NCBI GenBank assembly: GCA_016718845.1
Contig: JADKCK010000055.1
Location: 1-51,564, forward strand
DNA from: Sphingobacteriales bacterium
Lineage (GTDB): Bacteria > Bacteroidota > Bacteroidia > Chitinophagales > UBA2359
Direction of reading: 5' to 3'
DNA: 51,564 nt
The notes beneath the pieces are model-generated. The model worked only from the letters and a program-made list of their open reading frames with translations. It was not told the DNA's origin and did no database searches. Positions 11,501-18,479 of the stretch are shown here, piece by piece. Numbering within the stretch: position 1 is the first letter of the stretch; each line of letters begins with the position of its first letter. The position numbers and the translations under genes are program-made.

Positions 11501-12346
11501 ATTATAATTCGTAACAAAAAAGTCCCAACCCCAATACTCATTAGCGGTATCAAAATCTATAGGCCCCGGAGGTACACCATTTGCCCAATAACCTATTTCG
11601 TTTTCACCTAAAAACCCACCTGAATAAACATCCCAAGTTACTTGTAAAGTAGCATTATAGGTGGCGGCAGGGCTAAATGTTGCTTCGAGGGTTATGGGCG
11701 CACTATTGCAAGTTAGGCTGGGGAAAGTAGGAATTGTTGCATCGGGGCAGGTGGGCGTAGGTGGCGGCGGCGGCGGCGGCAAAATACCACAGTTAGTAGA
11801 ACCAGCCCCGCCCGATTGGGTAGCGTTAATATTGCTGAATACATTGGCATAATTAGTTAGGAGCAGGATATACACATCGCCAGTTTGGGCGGAGGGTATA
11901 TTGACATTTTCGGTAGCGGAGGCAGAGAAGCTACAGTCCACTATGCTTGGGTTGCCAGCTTGTCCGTAGCTACCGCAATCAGTTTGGGCGGCGGCGAGGT
12001 TGGCAGCAGGTGTTCCGCCACTATAAGGTCCGTATAGAATGAAATCCACATCTTGTCCATTGGTACTTTGCAGCAATATATCAATGGCACCGGGGTTAAG
12101 GATTTGAAGATAATACCAAGATGGGTTGGGGGTGCTGAGTAGGCAATCATAGTTATTACCAAGTTGCCCTTGTGGTCCTGAACCAGCACCTGTGCCAGTA
12201 TAATTTGCGGTGTAAGATACACCACTGGTAGAGCAGAATGGGTCGAGGGTGGCGCAGGTGTTATTGTTTTGGGCATTTAAAAGAAGCGGCATAAAAAAGT
12301 TGCATAGCAATGGTGCTATTAGGAGTATGTTGTAGATTCTTTTCAT
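5192..12346 (-). CDS. Giant Ig-like/PKD-like repeat secreted adhesin, N-terminal segment
   Basis: Start at 12346 is chosen because it opens a clear signal peptide (hydrophobic residues 4-24 ending LLLNAQ). Residues ~27-188 form a Cys-containing beta domain of the kind often found at the N-terminus of large CHU-type proteins (SWYYLQI, DVDFILYGPY motifs). A run of seven prolines near residue 190 is a linker, followed by two broader beta domains and then more than 20 Ig-like modules with SYAWSGPNSFSANTQNPS-type cores. The frame fails at 5227-5229, where one of several 207-bp tandem copies has GGG instead of GGGG. The parent protein with the two downstream segments exceeds 4,100 residues. It is exported by Sec and then probably by T9SS. 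The start lies 4 bp after the stop of the small secreted gene upstream, suggesting one transcript. No catalytic motif seen; adhesin role is inference. Confidence 0.85.
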   Translation of the reverse strand: MKRIYNILLIAPLLCNFFMPLLLNAQNNNTCATLDPFCSTSGVSYTANYTGTGAGSGPQGQLGNNYDCLLSTPNPSWYYLQILNPGAIDILLQSTNGQDVDFILYGPYSGGTPAANLAAAQTDCGSYGQAGNPSIVDCSFSASATENVNIPSAQTGDVYILLLTNYANVFSNINATQSGGAGSTNCGILPPPPPPPTPTCPDATIPTFPSLTCNSAPITLEATFSPAATYNATLQVTWDVYSGGFLGENEIGYWANGVPPGPIDFDTANEYWGWDFFVTNYNGQITSNATTNYTFNGVNGGEEIVICDDIPDGVFPMVFTFTTPFGVQTYNVTADFDNIPAGFGCYVWTLPEVGPIGTWSGPGVVEDTPNNDNFATFNPQVAGPGTHTIVFTYTCGGNTFTETQTITVTSTNNAQFTYPDLNPCENAPVATFTPTITGTTGNPRTWTISPTSGAASINSSTGVITVNQATLTTPTVFNVTLTVGAAPCDDIMTIPITISPVQDATFTYPATTCPMASNPVPTVMPPAAPNGAFSVSGGATINLITGQLLLSSTTPGTTYTITYTPTFCGTPATQTITIALPSTTAGSNSPVCEGDTLNLTSPAGGSTYTWAGPGNYTANSQNPSRSPVTAAMAGTYNVTVTNASGCTAASNVVVTVNNAPNATTSGSISICSGNSLQLSASGGVTYNWSGPNAYIGTGATPTVSASSTAAMSGTYTVTVSNGTCTTTTSQVVNVAPTPTADAGTDQSKCSAAAAAVQIGSATVAGNTYVWSPTTGLSNPGISNPTANPSGTTIYTVTVTSGSGANTCTASDQVVVTVNTSPIADAGTDQSKCSAAAAVQIGSATVAGNTYLWSPSTGLSNANIANPTANPSGTTTYTVTVTSGSGANTCTATDQVLVTVNPSPNISTATAPSICTGQSYDLTTAVVTDANSAGGAITYHSGTPAIPANQLASTTVSPANTTSYYILSSTANCSDETSITVTVAQPNTATVTTTANVCNALGGTGGVTLNLSALITAGNTSGTWTDTNGTGVNLSNPASVNFTGVAPNTYTFTYTTPAAAPCSGQSYTVAVTVNNCSCPNVATNAPSSPLCSNAAINFNLTSLQTAGMAAGTWSVTAQPAGASASVSGTNFTAPANTPAGTYTLTYTLNAAPGAPCPASSSQDIIVNVPANAGTNGSITVCNNGVPFNLFTLLGGTPAAGGAWTSGGSPASNTFDPATQSSATFTYTVTSPTGCPDATANVVVTVNTTPTASSGAPVSVCAGQSINLTASGGTSYAWSGPNSFSANTQNPSISNATVAMTGTYTVTVTSGAGANTCSSTATQDVTVNPTPTPSSGAVVNICAGQTINLLAGGGTTYTWSGPNSYSATGGNPSITNATTGMSGTYNVTVSNGICTATTSQQVTVNALPGASTGGPITACEGQPINLSASGGTSYAWSGPNSFSANIQNPQVSTSATAAMAGTYIITVSNAAGCSSTAQQNVTINPLPNVTTGGTLSVCIGLPLNLSANGGTSYAWSGPNSFSASSQNPQVSASATTAMQGNYNVMVTDGNGCTATAQQTVTVNTPPPVSLTPFSNICQLNSPIALGNNVGTVSGNWSGNGVSTNSFNPSGLSGVVTLTFTPTAGQCLAANTTTITVDAPIVPTLSVTPTTMCATDGPITLNTTQGSSITGVWSGSGVSGSSFDPIGLSGSITLTFTANPGQCANNNTTIINVNAPTVVPLTSPSPLCSIDNSVTLNTTQSGITGSWSGTGVTGGNTFNPSGLSGAITLTFTPDAGQCRLANTTTINVTLANTINIPPFSTVCSLDPAVSLGTTQGGFSGTWNGTGVSGNSFNPSGQSGSITLQFVPNTGQCALPSVTTISVNPASAAAPASPGDQCSTGGIVPLSTDQGGLIGVWSGTGVTGGDTFNPSGLSGTITLTFTPNNGQCATLGTTTVNVNSPSNAGTNGNITVCNTASTFDLFAQLGGSPQTGGVWTDSGGLPISNTFDPATQTGGVLTYAVSGLSGCPDATATVTVTVNPTPTATPSSNSPICANSALNLTANTVAGATYTWTGPNGFTSSSEDPVVSASATAAMAGTYTVVITTGTAPNTCSSTATTSVTINPLPTLSVVDACGGGINTGSINSTAVSGLGGSLSYTINGTPDADGNQTGLANGSYVVIVTEAPSGCSTTQTASVNCNCPTIIVSGLATLCQTAGATSYTQAGGNLGGIWSIIPSNAGTIDASTGSFTPNTSYDGTVSIIYTAAGCNGNLDVTINAQTTPTFAAIPAFCSGTLAPLLPASSTNTPAITGTWLPATIDNTIGSTYTFTPDAGQCATTATLTTTVTTPTPPTFATIPAFCSGTLAPLLPASSTNTPAITGTWLPATIDNTIGSTYTFTLMQDSVRPQPH

Positions 12347-12350
12347 GGTA

Positions 12351-12711
12351 TTATTTGGTTATTTTTTTGGGTTGGTAGTTATTTTTTTCTTTCCACAATG
12401 TCATTTTTTCTTCGAGTAGTAATAGCTCATCTCGCAACAATTTTTCAGTTTGTTGCATTTTGGGTGTATTTCGGTCAGGCGAGGCCATGACCTGTTGTAA
12501 GCGGTTTTCAAGGTCTTTTTTTGTAAGCAGCAACGCGGGCTAATCGCGTTTCGAGATATTGCTCTTTTTCTTTTGGGGTGGACGCTACATCTTGTGCATT
12601 CCTGACTTTAAGTTGCTTAATCCCAATAGTGCCATTTTGGGCAAATAGGCTTGCTCCAATTAACATGTTGAACAATAAAAACGATAAAAATAGATAAATT
12701 GTCTTTTTCAT
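12351..12711 (-). CDS. Small secreted charged/helical protein, split by an A7 run
   Basis: Start at 12711 opens a signal peptide (MKKTIYLFLSFLLFNMLIGA, cleavage after SLFAQ). The first frame stops soon after AAYKK; the second frame continues with DLENRLQQVMASPDRNTPKM and ends in a Lys-rich tail at 12351. Reading the A7 run (T7 on the plus strand, 12516-12522) as six bases joins both into one ~120-residue protein rich in Glu, Lys, Leu and Gln that should be largely helical or coiled coil. The stop is 4 bp before the giant adhesin start, so the two are probably co-transcribed and translationally coupled. Family not recognised. A periplasmic or surface helper of the giant protein is possible but is only an inference from position. 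The split is most simply a homopolymer length error. Confidence 0.6.
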
Positions 12712-12965
12712 GATGAAAATGGGTTTATATTTTGTGAATTGATTGTATTTTTATGGATATGCGACTAAAAAAATGAACGAATTTAGAATTGTGCTGACAA
12801 ACAAATGTTTATAATAAGCAGCAAACAAATGGACAAAATGGGTAAAAAAAATGGTTTCATACGTGATATGATTTTTATGTTTATTAAATGATATTTTTGT
12901 GAAGCCAAACTACAACAAAATATTGTAAAGGCTGCTTTGTAAGTTTTTTTTTTGAGGTAAAATCG

Positions 12966-13169
12966 CTAAAGGTTGTATAGAAAGTTTAATAGGCTTCTAC
13001 GGCTAATTGTCCTAGTTTCTTTTGCAGACGTTGCCTTAGCAGGTCGGCTAATTTTGACAACTTCGGGCGCATTTATGCGCGATTTGTCTGTTTGGCTTTT
13101 TGCATCTTGAGCAAAAATAAAAACATTAAAGGTGAAAAATGATAACAGAAAAAAGATAATCTTAAACAT
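12966..13169 (-). CDS. Small secreted protein of unknown function
   Basis: A 67-residue product. The start at 13169 is preferred over the longer reading from 13235 because it puts the hydrophobic stretch FKIIFFLLSFFTFNVFIFAQ at the N-terminus, as a Sec signal peptide ending in FAQ. The mature part is short, basic and Ser/Lys/Arg rich (DAKSQTDKSRINAPEVVKIS, then KETRTISRRSLLNFLYNL). No family recognised. Like the small protein upstream of the adhesin, it combines a typical Bacteroidota signal peptide with a short charged tail. It lies alone between about 250 bp of AT-rich sequence on the adhesin side and about 560 bp on the ompH side. It could be a truncated remnant of a longer gene. Confidence 0.4.
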   Translation of the reverse strand: MFKIIFFLLSFFTFNVFIFAQDAKSQTDKSRINAPEVVKISRPAKATSAKETRTISRRSLLNFLYNL

Positions 13170-13668
13170 GTTTTTGTTTTTTTGATTAATGATAGATGTA
13201 AAGACGATAATCTGCCCTAAAGGGTTGGGTTGCATTTAAGGCTGTAAATTTAATGCTTTTTTAGACGCGATGGTATATTTTTAATACTTTTGACAAATTT
13301 TGTAAAAAAAAAGCAGAATTTTGTTACAAAATGTTAAATAAAAGTGTAATACCATTGATTCTGTGTAAAAATAAAACATTAAAATAGTAACTTTTTAGTA
13401 ATTATTATTTGCAAGTTAGATTTGTGTCTATTAAAGGGGTATTTATTTTTCAAAAAAGCACTTTAGGGTTGAGGAAGTACATTACATAAAATAGCTATTT
13501 TTTTAAATAATTCACACATTCTAAGCTTGAGTAATACACCGCCAAAGGTAAACACAATATTTTGTTTGATGCAGCATTGTTTTGTGCGGATTTATGAATC
13601 TTGACAAATTTGTAGTCTAAAAGCAAATAATAAACACAAAACCTACCGATTTATGGTTATAAACATAA
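13170..13668. other. Gene-free AT-rich spacer
   Basis: About 500 bp with long A/T runs and no open frame with coding character on either strand. Upstream elements of the small secreted gene are expected here, but no convincing TAnnTTTG box was found. Nothing else recognised. Confidence 0.5.
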
Positions 13669-13706
13669 AAAAATCCCCATTCTACGATAATAGAATGAGG
13701 ATTTTT
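13669..13706 (-). terminator. Hairpin terminator after the third ompH
   Basis: Arms 13669-13684 and 13691-13706 pair (aaatccccattcta with tagaatgaggattt, one mismatch) around a 6-base loop and are bounded by T-rich sequence on both strands. It lies 25 bp after the stop of the ompH gene at 13731 and ends the envelope gene block. Confidence 0.8.
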
Positions 13707-13730
13707 GCTATATTGATACTAATACGACAG

Positions 13731-14291
13731 TTATTTAGTGCCAACGCCACTCGATGCAGCTAAGCCTAATTTGGCACGCACCAAAGGGGTTATGTCGCCG
13801 GTGGGGTCTTCGTACAACACATAACCCAAAGAGGTGTCAAAAATTTGGGTGTAGTTGTTTTCGCGAGCTACGGTATTTAGTGCTTCTTGAATTTTTTTGC
13901 GGATAGGTTCGGTTAGTTCGGCTTCTTTTTTGTCCACATCGGCTTGTGCTGCTTGTTGTGCTTTTTCAAAATCGGCTTGTTGTGTTTGTATTTCTTGTAC
14001 CAATTTTTGCTCGGCTGCGGGGCTTAGTTCGCCAGCTTCTTTGCGTTTTTGGTAATCAATAGCTTTTGTTTGCACAGCCATTTGCATGTCTTCGAGCATT
14101 TTTTTCTTCATGCCCATATAAGTATCAAAGCCTTTTTTGGCGGTTTGCCATTCGGGTAATCCTTCTAAAAAAGTTTGGCTGTTCATGTGTCCTACTTTGC
14201 TGGTGCTTGTGGTGTTATTTTGAGCCAATGCCGAAAAAGTAAATAATAAGCAAGTAAAACAAACGATGCTTATTTGAAGTACAATTTTCAT
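13731..14291 (-). CDS. OmpH/Skp family periplasmic chaperone (third copy)
   Basis: 186 residues. N-terminal signal peptide (IVLQISIVCFTCLLFTFSAL, then AQ) followed by the Skp fold: a short KVGHMNSQTFLEGLPEWQTA strand segment, a long charged coiled coil (residues ~55-135, rich in Lys, Glu and Gln) and the closing beta part with EALNTVARENNYTQIFDTS and a GYVLYEDPTGDIT motif. Skp-type proteins are trimeric periplasmic holdases that keep unfolded outer-membrane proteins soluble for the BAM complex. It is the last gene of the bamA-ompH-ompH-ompH run but is separated from the previous ompH by a hairpin at 14375-14413, so it may also have its own promoter. Clear paralogue of the gene at 14432-14941 (shared EGLPEWQTA, PIRKK and DPTGDI/SPTDDI motifs). 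Confidence 0.9.
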   Translation of the reverse strand: MKIVLQISIVCFTCLLFTFSALAQNNTTSTSKVGHMNSQTFLEGLPEWQTAKKGFDTYMGMKKKMLEDMQMAVQTKAIDYQKRKEAGELSPAAEQKLVQEIQTQQADFEKAQQAAQADVDKKEAELTEPIRKKIQEALNTVARENNYTQIFDTSLGYVLYEDPTGDITPLVRAKLGLAASSGVGTK

Positions 14292-14374
14292 GTTGTAAAC
14301 GGATAATAATTGTTGATGAATAATTGTTAATTATTAGCTAATTTGTAGCTGTTTAGGGGCGGATAAGTTTTATA

Positions 14375-14413
14375 AAAAACGCCCCACAAAAGTACTCATT
14401 GTGAGGCGTTTTT
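14375..14413 (-). terminator. Hairpin terminator between ompH copies two and three
   Basis: Arms 14375-14388 (aaaaacgccccaca) and 14400-14413 (tgtgaggcgttttt) pair with one mismatch around an 11-base loop, with a T-run on the minus-strand exit. It follows the ompH at 14432 by 19 bp. Confidence 0.8.
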
Positions 14414-14431
14414 AAGCCACATGCTTATTGT

Positions 14432-14941
14432 TTAACGCAATTTATCTTTCACAAAAGCTGAGATGTCGTCGGTTGGGCTATCGTATAGCAACACGCCTGC
14501 GCTATTGTCAATAATGTAGTTGTAACCTTTTTCTTTGGCAACAGCTGCAATAGCATCTTTAACTTTTTTGCGGATAGGGTCGGTTAGTGTAGTTTGCTTG
14601 GCATCTAATTCTTCTTCGGCTTTGGCTTGCTCTTGTTGCAGTGCATCTTGGCGTTTTTGCATTTCATCTCCCTTTTTTTGTTTATCTAGGGGTGTTAGCA
14701 AACCTTTGTTATCTTGTTCTACCAACTTATTATAGTCTTCAACAAGTGCCTGATTTTTAGCTGCCAAATCTTTTTTCTTCATTTCCATAAAGGTTTGCAC
14801 CTCTTTTTGCGCGGTTTGCCACTCGGGTAAGCCTTGTAAAAGCTCTGAGCTATCGAGATGCCCAATTTTGGTTTGAGCCATGCTATTATTTGCTACTAGC
14901 ATAAAGCAAGCAAATAGTAGGGTTAATACTAGATTTTTCAT
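14432..14941 (-). CDS. OmpH/Skp family periplasmic chaperone (second copy)
   Basis: 169 residues. Signal peptide MKNLVLTLLFACFMLVANNS ending MAQ, then KIGHLDSSELLQGLPEWQTA, a long Lys/Glu/Gln-rich coiled coil (about residues 45-115) and the C-terminal beta segment with AVAKEKGYNYIIDNSAGVLL and SPTDDISAFV. This is the classical OmpH domain order at the usual length. It lies 78 bp after the first ompH copy and is closed by its own hairpin. Role: periplasmic holdase for outer-membrane beta-barrel clients delivered to BamA, encoded just upstream. The start at 14941 is the only one giving a complete signal peptide. Confidence 0.92.
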   Translation of the reverse strand: MKNLVLTLLFACFMLVANNSMAQTKIGHLDSSELLQGLPEWQTAQKEVQTFMEMKKKDLAAKNQALVEDYNKLVEQDNKGLLTPLDKQKKGDEMQKRQDALQQEQAKAEEELDAKQTTLTDPIRKKVKDAIAAVAKEKGYNYIIDNSAGVLLYDSPTDDISAFVKDKLR

Positions 14942-15019
14942 TTTTTCTAGAAAATGTTTTTTATTTGTTGTAAATAAACTAAATTTTAGCTTAGTTATAG
15001 TTTCTTGTTTTTTTAATAC

Positions 15020-15538
15020 TTACTTCACGCCTAATTCTTTCAGAATATCGTCGGTGATGTCGTATTTAGGGTTTGCAAAAAGCATGGTAACGCCATTTGA
15101 TTTGTCTAGTACCAAGTCTAGTTTTTTGCGTTGTGCTATTTTTTCGATAGCGGCATACACTTTATCTTGGATAGGTTTAACCAATTCAACGCGTTTTTTT
15201 TGCATTTCGCCGTTGGTGCCAAATTTAGCTTTTTGTGCTTCGCGAGCTTCTTTTTCTTTGGCTACAATTTCTTCTTCGCGTTTTTTCTTGTCGCCATCGG
15301 TTAGTAATACTTGCTCGGCTTGAAACTTTTTGTACAAAGCGTCAATATCTTTGTATTTTTGTTCAATGTCTTTGTTCCAACCTTCGGCTATTTTGTTTAG
15401 TTGCTCCTGAGCGTCTTTATAGTCGTTCATTTGAGCTAATACGGCTTCGGTGTCGGTAAAGCCAAACGAGGGTACTTGCGCCATAGCGCCAAAGGTGGTA
15501 GTTAATACCAAAAAAGTGATTGCCAATAATTTTTTCAT
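15020..15538 (-). CDS. OmpH/Skp family periplasmic chaperone (first copy, next to bamA)
   Basis: 172 residues from the ATG at 15538; a TTG two codons upstream is less likely. Signal peptide KKLLAITFLVLTTTFGAMAQ, then SFGFTDTEAVLAQMNDYKDA, a highly charged coiled coil (KKKREEEIVAKEKEAREAQK) and the beta end with KKLDLVLDKSNGVTMLFANP and YDITDDILKELG. It is the most diverged of the three tandem ompH genes: it lacks the LPEWQTA motif but keeps the final D-I-T-D/T-P-L helix. The position 156 bp downstream of bamA matches the conserved Bacteroidota arrangement bamA-ompH-ompH. Function as a periplasmic chaperone feeding BamA is established for the family. Confidence 0.92.
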   Translation of the reverse strand: MKKLLAITFLVLTTTFGAMAQVPSFGFTDTEAVLAQMNDYKDAQEQLNKIAEGWNKDIEQKYKDIDALYKKFQAEQVLLTDGDKKKREEEIVAKEKEAREAQKAKFGTNGEMQKKRVELVKPIQDKVYAAIEKIAQRKKLDLVLDKSNGVTMLFANPKYDITDDILKELGVK

Positions 15539-15694
15539 GACCAATTAATGTTTTTTTTAGAATAGGTAAATGGATTTGTAGCAAAGCAATGCTGCCTGCT
15601 TTATGCCATTTTGACAATATAAGAAAGCAAAGGTTTAATGAAGTATGGAGTAATTTTGGCACAATTAGCCATTGCAAAATTGTTGTGAATTAGT

Positions 15695-18325
15695 CTATTC
15701 TGGTTCAAAGCCCAAAATTACGCTAAATCTGCCATTATTACGCAAATAATCGCCAAAAGAGTTGTTTTGTCCATAATTTTTGTCGTAGCCAATACCATAA
15801 TCAAAGCCCAAAGTGCCAAACATGGGCAAATAGATGCGTAAGCCCAAACCAGTTGTGCGTTTTACATCAAAGGGGTTAAAGTAGCGCACATCCGACCATG
15901 TGTTTCCGCCTTCGGCAAAGGCAAGGGCATATATAGTAGAACTTGGATTTAAGGAAAAAGGATAACGCAACTCGACGGTATATTTTGCCATAAAGGGGTC
16001 GCCGAATTGTCCTTGTGTTACTTCGTTTTCTTCGTATCCGCGCAAAGCAAAAATATCTTTCCCAAACAATTGTCCGGCGGCTCCGTTTACACCCAATCCA
16101 TCTCCGCCCATTTCGAAACGCTCAATAGCCGAGTAGCCAATTTTGCTGTTATAAAAGCCCATCATACCCATTTTAGCTACGGTGCGTAACACCAACTTAC
16201 CAGCTATAGGCGTAAACCACTCGGCACGTAGTTTCCACTTGTGGTACTCTGCCAAACGGTATTTTTGCTCAATGGTAGCATCGTTTAAATCGGTGCCAAG
16301 CATTGCCGACCAAGGCGGTGTAATTGCCAACGATAAAGAGATATTAGAACCCGAACGGGGGTAAATGGGTTGGTCAATGGAGTAGCGCGACAAGGTGGTC
16401 CGAAGGCTAAAGTTATGGGCAGGTCCATTTTGAATAATAAATTCGCGCGAGTTTTTTAGGTTAAAATATTGATAATTTAGCTCGTTTTGTAACGAAAAAT
16501 TATCATCGGGTCGGCGAAGTCTGCGTCCTAGTGCCACCGACGCACCTACTATATAGCGTAGCTGTTCGGCAGTATTTGAACGGGCAGGTGAATAGATTCG
16601 CGATGTATAAAAGCCAACGGTAAGGGCATTTGGTCGTTTGCCACCTAACCAAGGCTCGGTAAACGAAGTGTTGATACTTTGAAAGTTAGGACCTGTTGAT
16701 TGCAAGCGGAAGCTAAGGCGCTCGCCGTCGCCGCTTGGCAATGGTTGCCATGAGTCTTTTTTAAAGATGTTTCGGATAGAGAAGTTGTTGAACGAAACGC
16801 CAATGGTGCCAATAACACCTGTTCCGCCCCAACCTGCCGATAGTTCGAGTTGGTCGGCGGGTTTTTCGGCTACTTTATACTCAATATCTACGGTACCTTT
16901 GGTAGGATTAGGTATTGGGTTCACTTCAATTTTTTCGGGGTCAAAAAAGCCTAAGTTGGCTATTTCGCGCGTAGTACGTATAATGTCGGTGCGGCTAAAT
17001 TTGTTACCTGGCAACGAGCGTATTTCGCGGCGTATTACGTGTTCGTTGGTTTTGGTATTACCCGATATCAATATTTTATCTACGGTAGCTTGTGGTCCTT
17101 CGTAAATATTAACTTCCATATCAATTGAGTCACCTTCGGTGGCAGTTTCTATGGGGGTTACCTGAAAAAACAAGTATCCATCGTCCATATACAACGAGCT
17201 AATGTCGTTAGAGTTGGGGTCTTGGTAGATACGCGATTGAACCGTTGCTTGGCTATACACATCCCCTTTTTTAATACCCAAAATGCGGCTTAACAAATCG
17301 GACGAGTACTTGCTATTGCCTTTAAAAGATATGTTTCGGAAATAATATCTATTGCCTTCGCTTAAATTTATATCAATATTTAGGTTACGTCCATCAACCG
17401 AGTAAACGGTATCGGTGGCAATGGTTGCATCGCGGTAGCCTTGGTTGTTGTAATAGGTAATAAGTGCGTCTTTGCTTGTTTGATAATCTTCTTCGTTAAA
17501 TTTAGAAGTAGAGAACAATCTAAATCTGAATAGATTTTCGTCAACAAAAGTAAGCACATCGCCTGTTGAGAAGTTACCAATTATCGAAAGTGGGTTGTTG
17601 TTTTTCATATCTGCTTTTACCTCTTTAAAGGGGCGTGGAAACAAACGTGTTCGTTCTTTGGTATCTTTCATTTGTTTTTTGAGCTTACGCGATGCCACAT
17701 TGTCGTTGCCCGAAAACTGTATATTGCGGATTCTAACTTTTTCGTTTTTGTTAATGTTGATGCTCAAAATTACGCTATTCGTAAACAGCGAATCGGGTTG
17801 TTGGATGATATTGACAGAGGTATTAAAAAAGCCTTTATCTCTAAAATGTTCGGTTACAATACTACGGGTATTGGTTAATACATCTTCGTCAACTATGCGT
17901 CCGCGCACCAATCCTATTTTATCTCGTAGGTCGTCTTCTTCTCCTTTGGCAACGCCTTTAAAGGTATATTTGGATAGTCGCTCACGTTCTTTTAGTTGTA
18001 TTTCTAAAAATATGACGTCGTTAACTATACGGTCGGCAACAATTTTCACATCCGAAAACAAGCCTTGTTTCCAAAGTGCTTTTACAGCGTTGGCAATGTC
18101 GTCGCCGGGCACGTTAATTTTGTCGCCTACTGCCAAGCCCGACAAGTTGATGAGTACCGTTTGGTCTAAAAATTTAGTGCCTGTGGTGGTTATACCACCA
18201 ATTTGGTAACTTTGTGGCGTTGAGTAGTCAATAAGGTTAGCTGGTTGTTGCTGGGCAAAGCTGTTGGTGCTAAATCCCAAACCTATCGAACAAAATAAAA
18301 TGGCGTAAAAAATGTTGTACTTCAT
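15695..18325 (-). CDS. bamA: Outer-membrane protein assembly factor BamA (Omp85 family)
   Basis: 876 residues from the ATG at 18325, which opens a signal peptide (KYNIFYAILFCSIGLGFSTN, then SFAQ); upstream starts only add 24 residues of unlikely sequence. POTRA domains follow from about residue 40 to 430: IGGITTTGTKFLDQTVLINL, LKERERLSKYTFKG, INKNEKVRIRNIQFSGN, NIDINLSEGNRYYFRNISF and ATVDKILISGNTKTNEHVIR are their typical strands. The 16-strand barrel then begins with ELSAGWGGTGVIGTIGVSFN and includes GGDGLGVNG and the lid-type motif FALRGYEENEV. BamA is the essential insertase for outer-membrane barrels. Order uppS - (Rpn) - bamA - ompH x3 on one strand supports the call. Intact frame throughout. 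C-terminus is SVILGFEPE rather than ending in an aromatic residue. Confidence 0.95.
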   Translation of the reverse strand: MKYNIFYAILFCSIGLGFSTNSFAQQQPANLIDYSTPQSYQIGGITTTGTKFLDQTVLINLSGLAVGDKINVPGDDIANAVKALWKQGLFSDVKIVADRIVNDVIFLEIQLKERERLSKYTFKGVAKGEEDDLRDKIGLVRGRIVDEDVLTNTRSIVTEHFRDKGFFNTSVNIIQQPDSLFTNSVILSININKNEKVRIRNIQFSGNDNVASRKLKKQMKDTKERTRLFPRPFKEVKADMKNNNPLSIIGNFSTGDVLTFVDENLFRFRLFSTSKFNEEDYQTSKDALITYYNNQGYRDATIATDTVYSVDGRNLNIDINLSEGNRYYFRNISFKGNSKYSSDLLSRILGIKKGDVYSQATVQSRIYQDPNSNDISSLYMDDGYLFFQVTPIETATEGDSIDMEVNIYEGPQATVDKILISGNTKTNEHVIRREIRSLPGNKFSRTDIIRTTREIANLGFFDPEKIEVNPIPNPTKGTVDIEYKVAEKPADQLELSAGWGGTGVIGTIGVSFNNFSIRNIFKKDSWQPLPSGDGERLSFRLQSTGPNFQSINTSFTEPWLGGKRPNALTVGFYTSRIYSPARSNTAEQLRYIVGASVALGRRLRRPDDNFSLQNELNYQYFNLKNSREFIIQNGPAHNFSLRTTLSRYSIDQPIYPRSGSNISLSLAITPPWSAMLGTDLNDATIEQKYRLAEYHKWKLRAEWFTPIAGKLVLRTVAKMGMMGFYNSKIGYSAIERFEMGGDGLGVNGAAGQLFGKDIFALRGYEENEVTQGQFGDPFMAKYTVELRYPFSLNPSSTIYALAFAEGGNTWSDVRYFNPFDVKRTTGLGLRIYLPMFGTLGFDYGIGYDKNYGQNNSFGDYLRNNGRFSVILGFEPE

Positions 18326-18479
18326 AAAAGATTTACGAATAGTAAAGATGTTTGCTTTTGTTGTAAAAGCTAGTTTGTGTGTTGTGGTGTACCCCATTGT
18401 GCTAAGTTTTTTGAGTTGTAACGAAAAATTAGCTTAAAAGGTTGCTATTAATGTGGTATATTGTTGTAATTGCTGGTGG

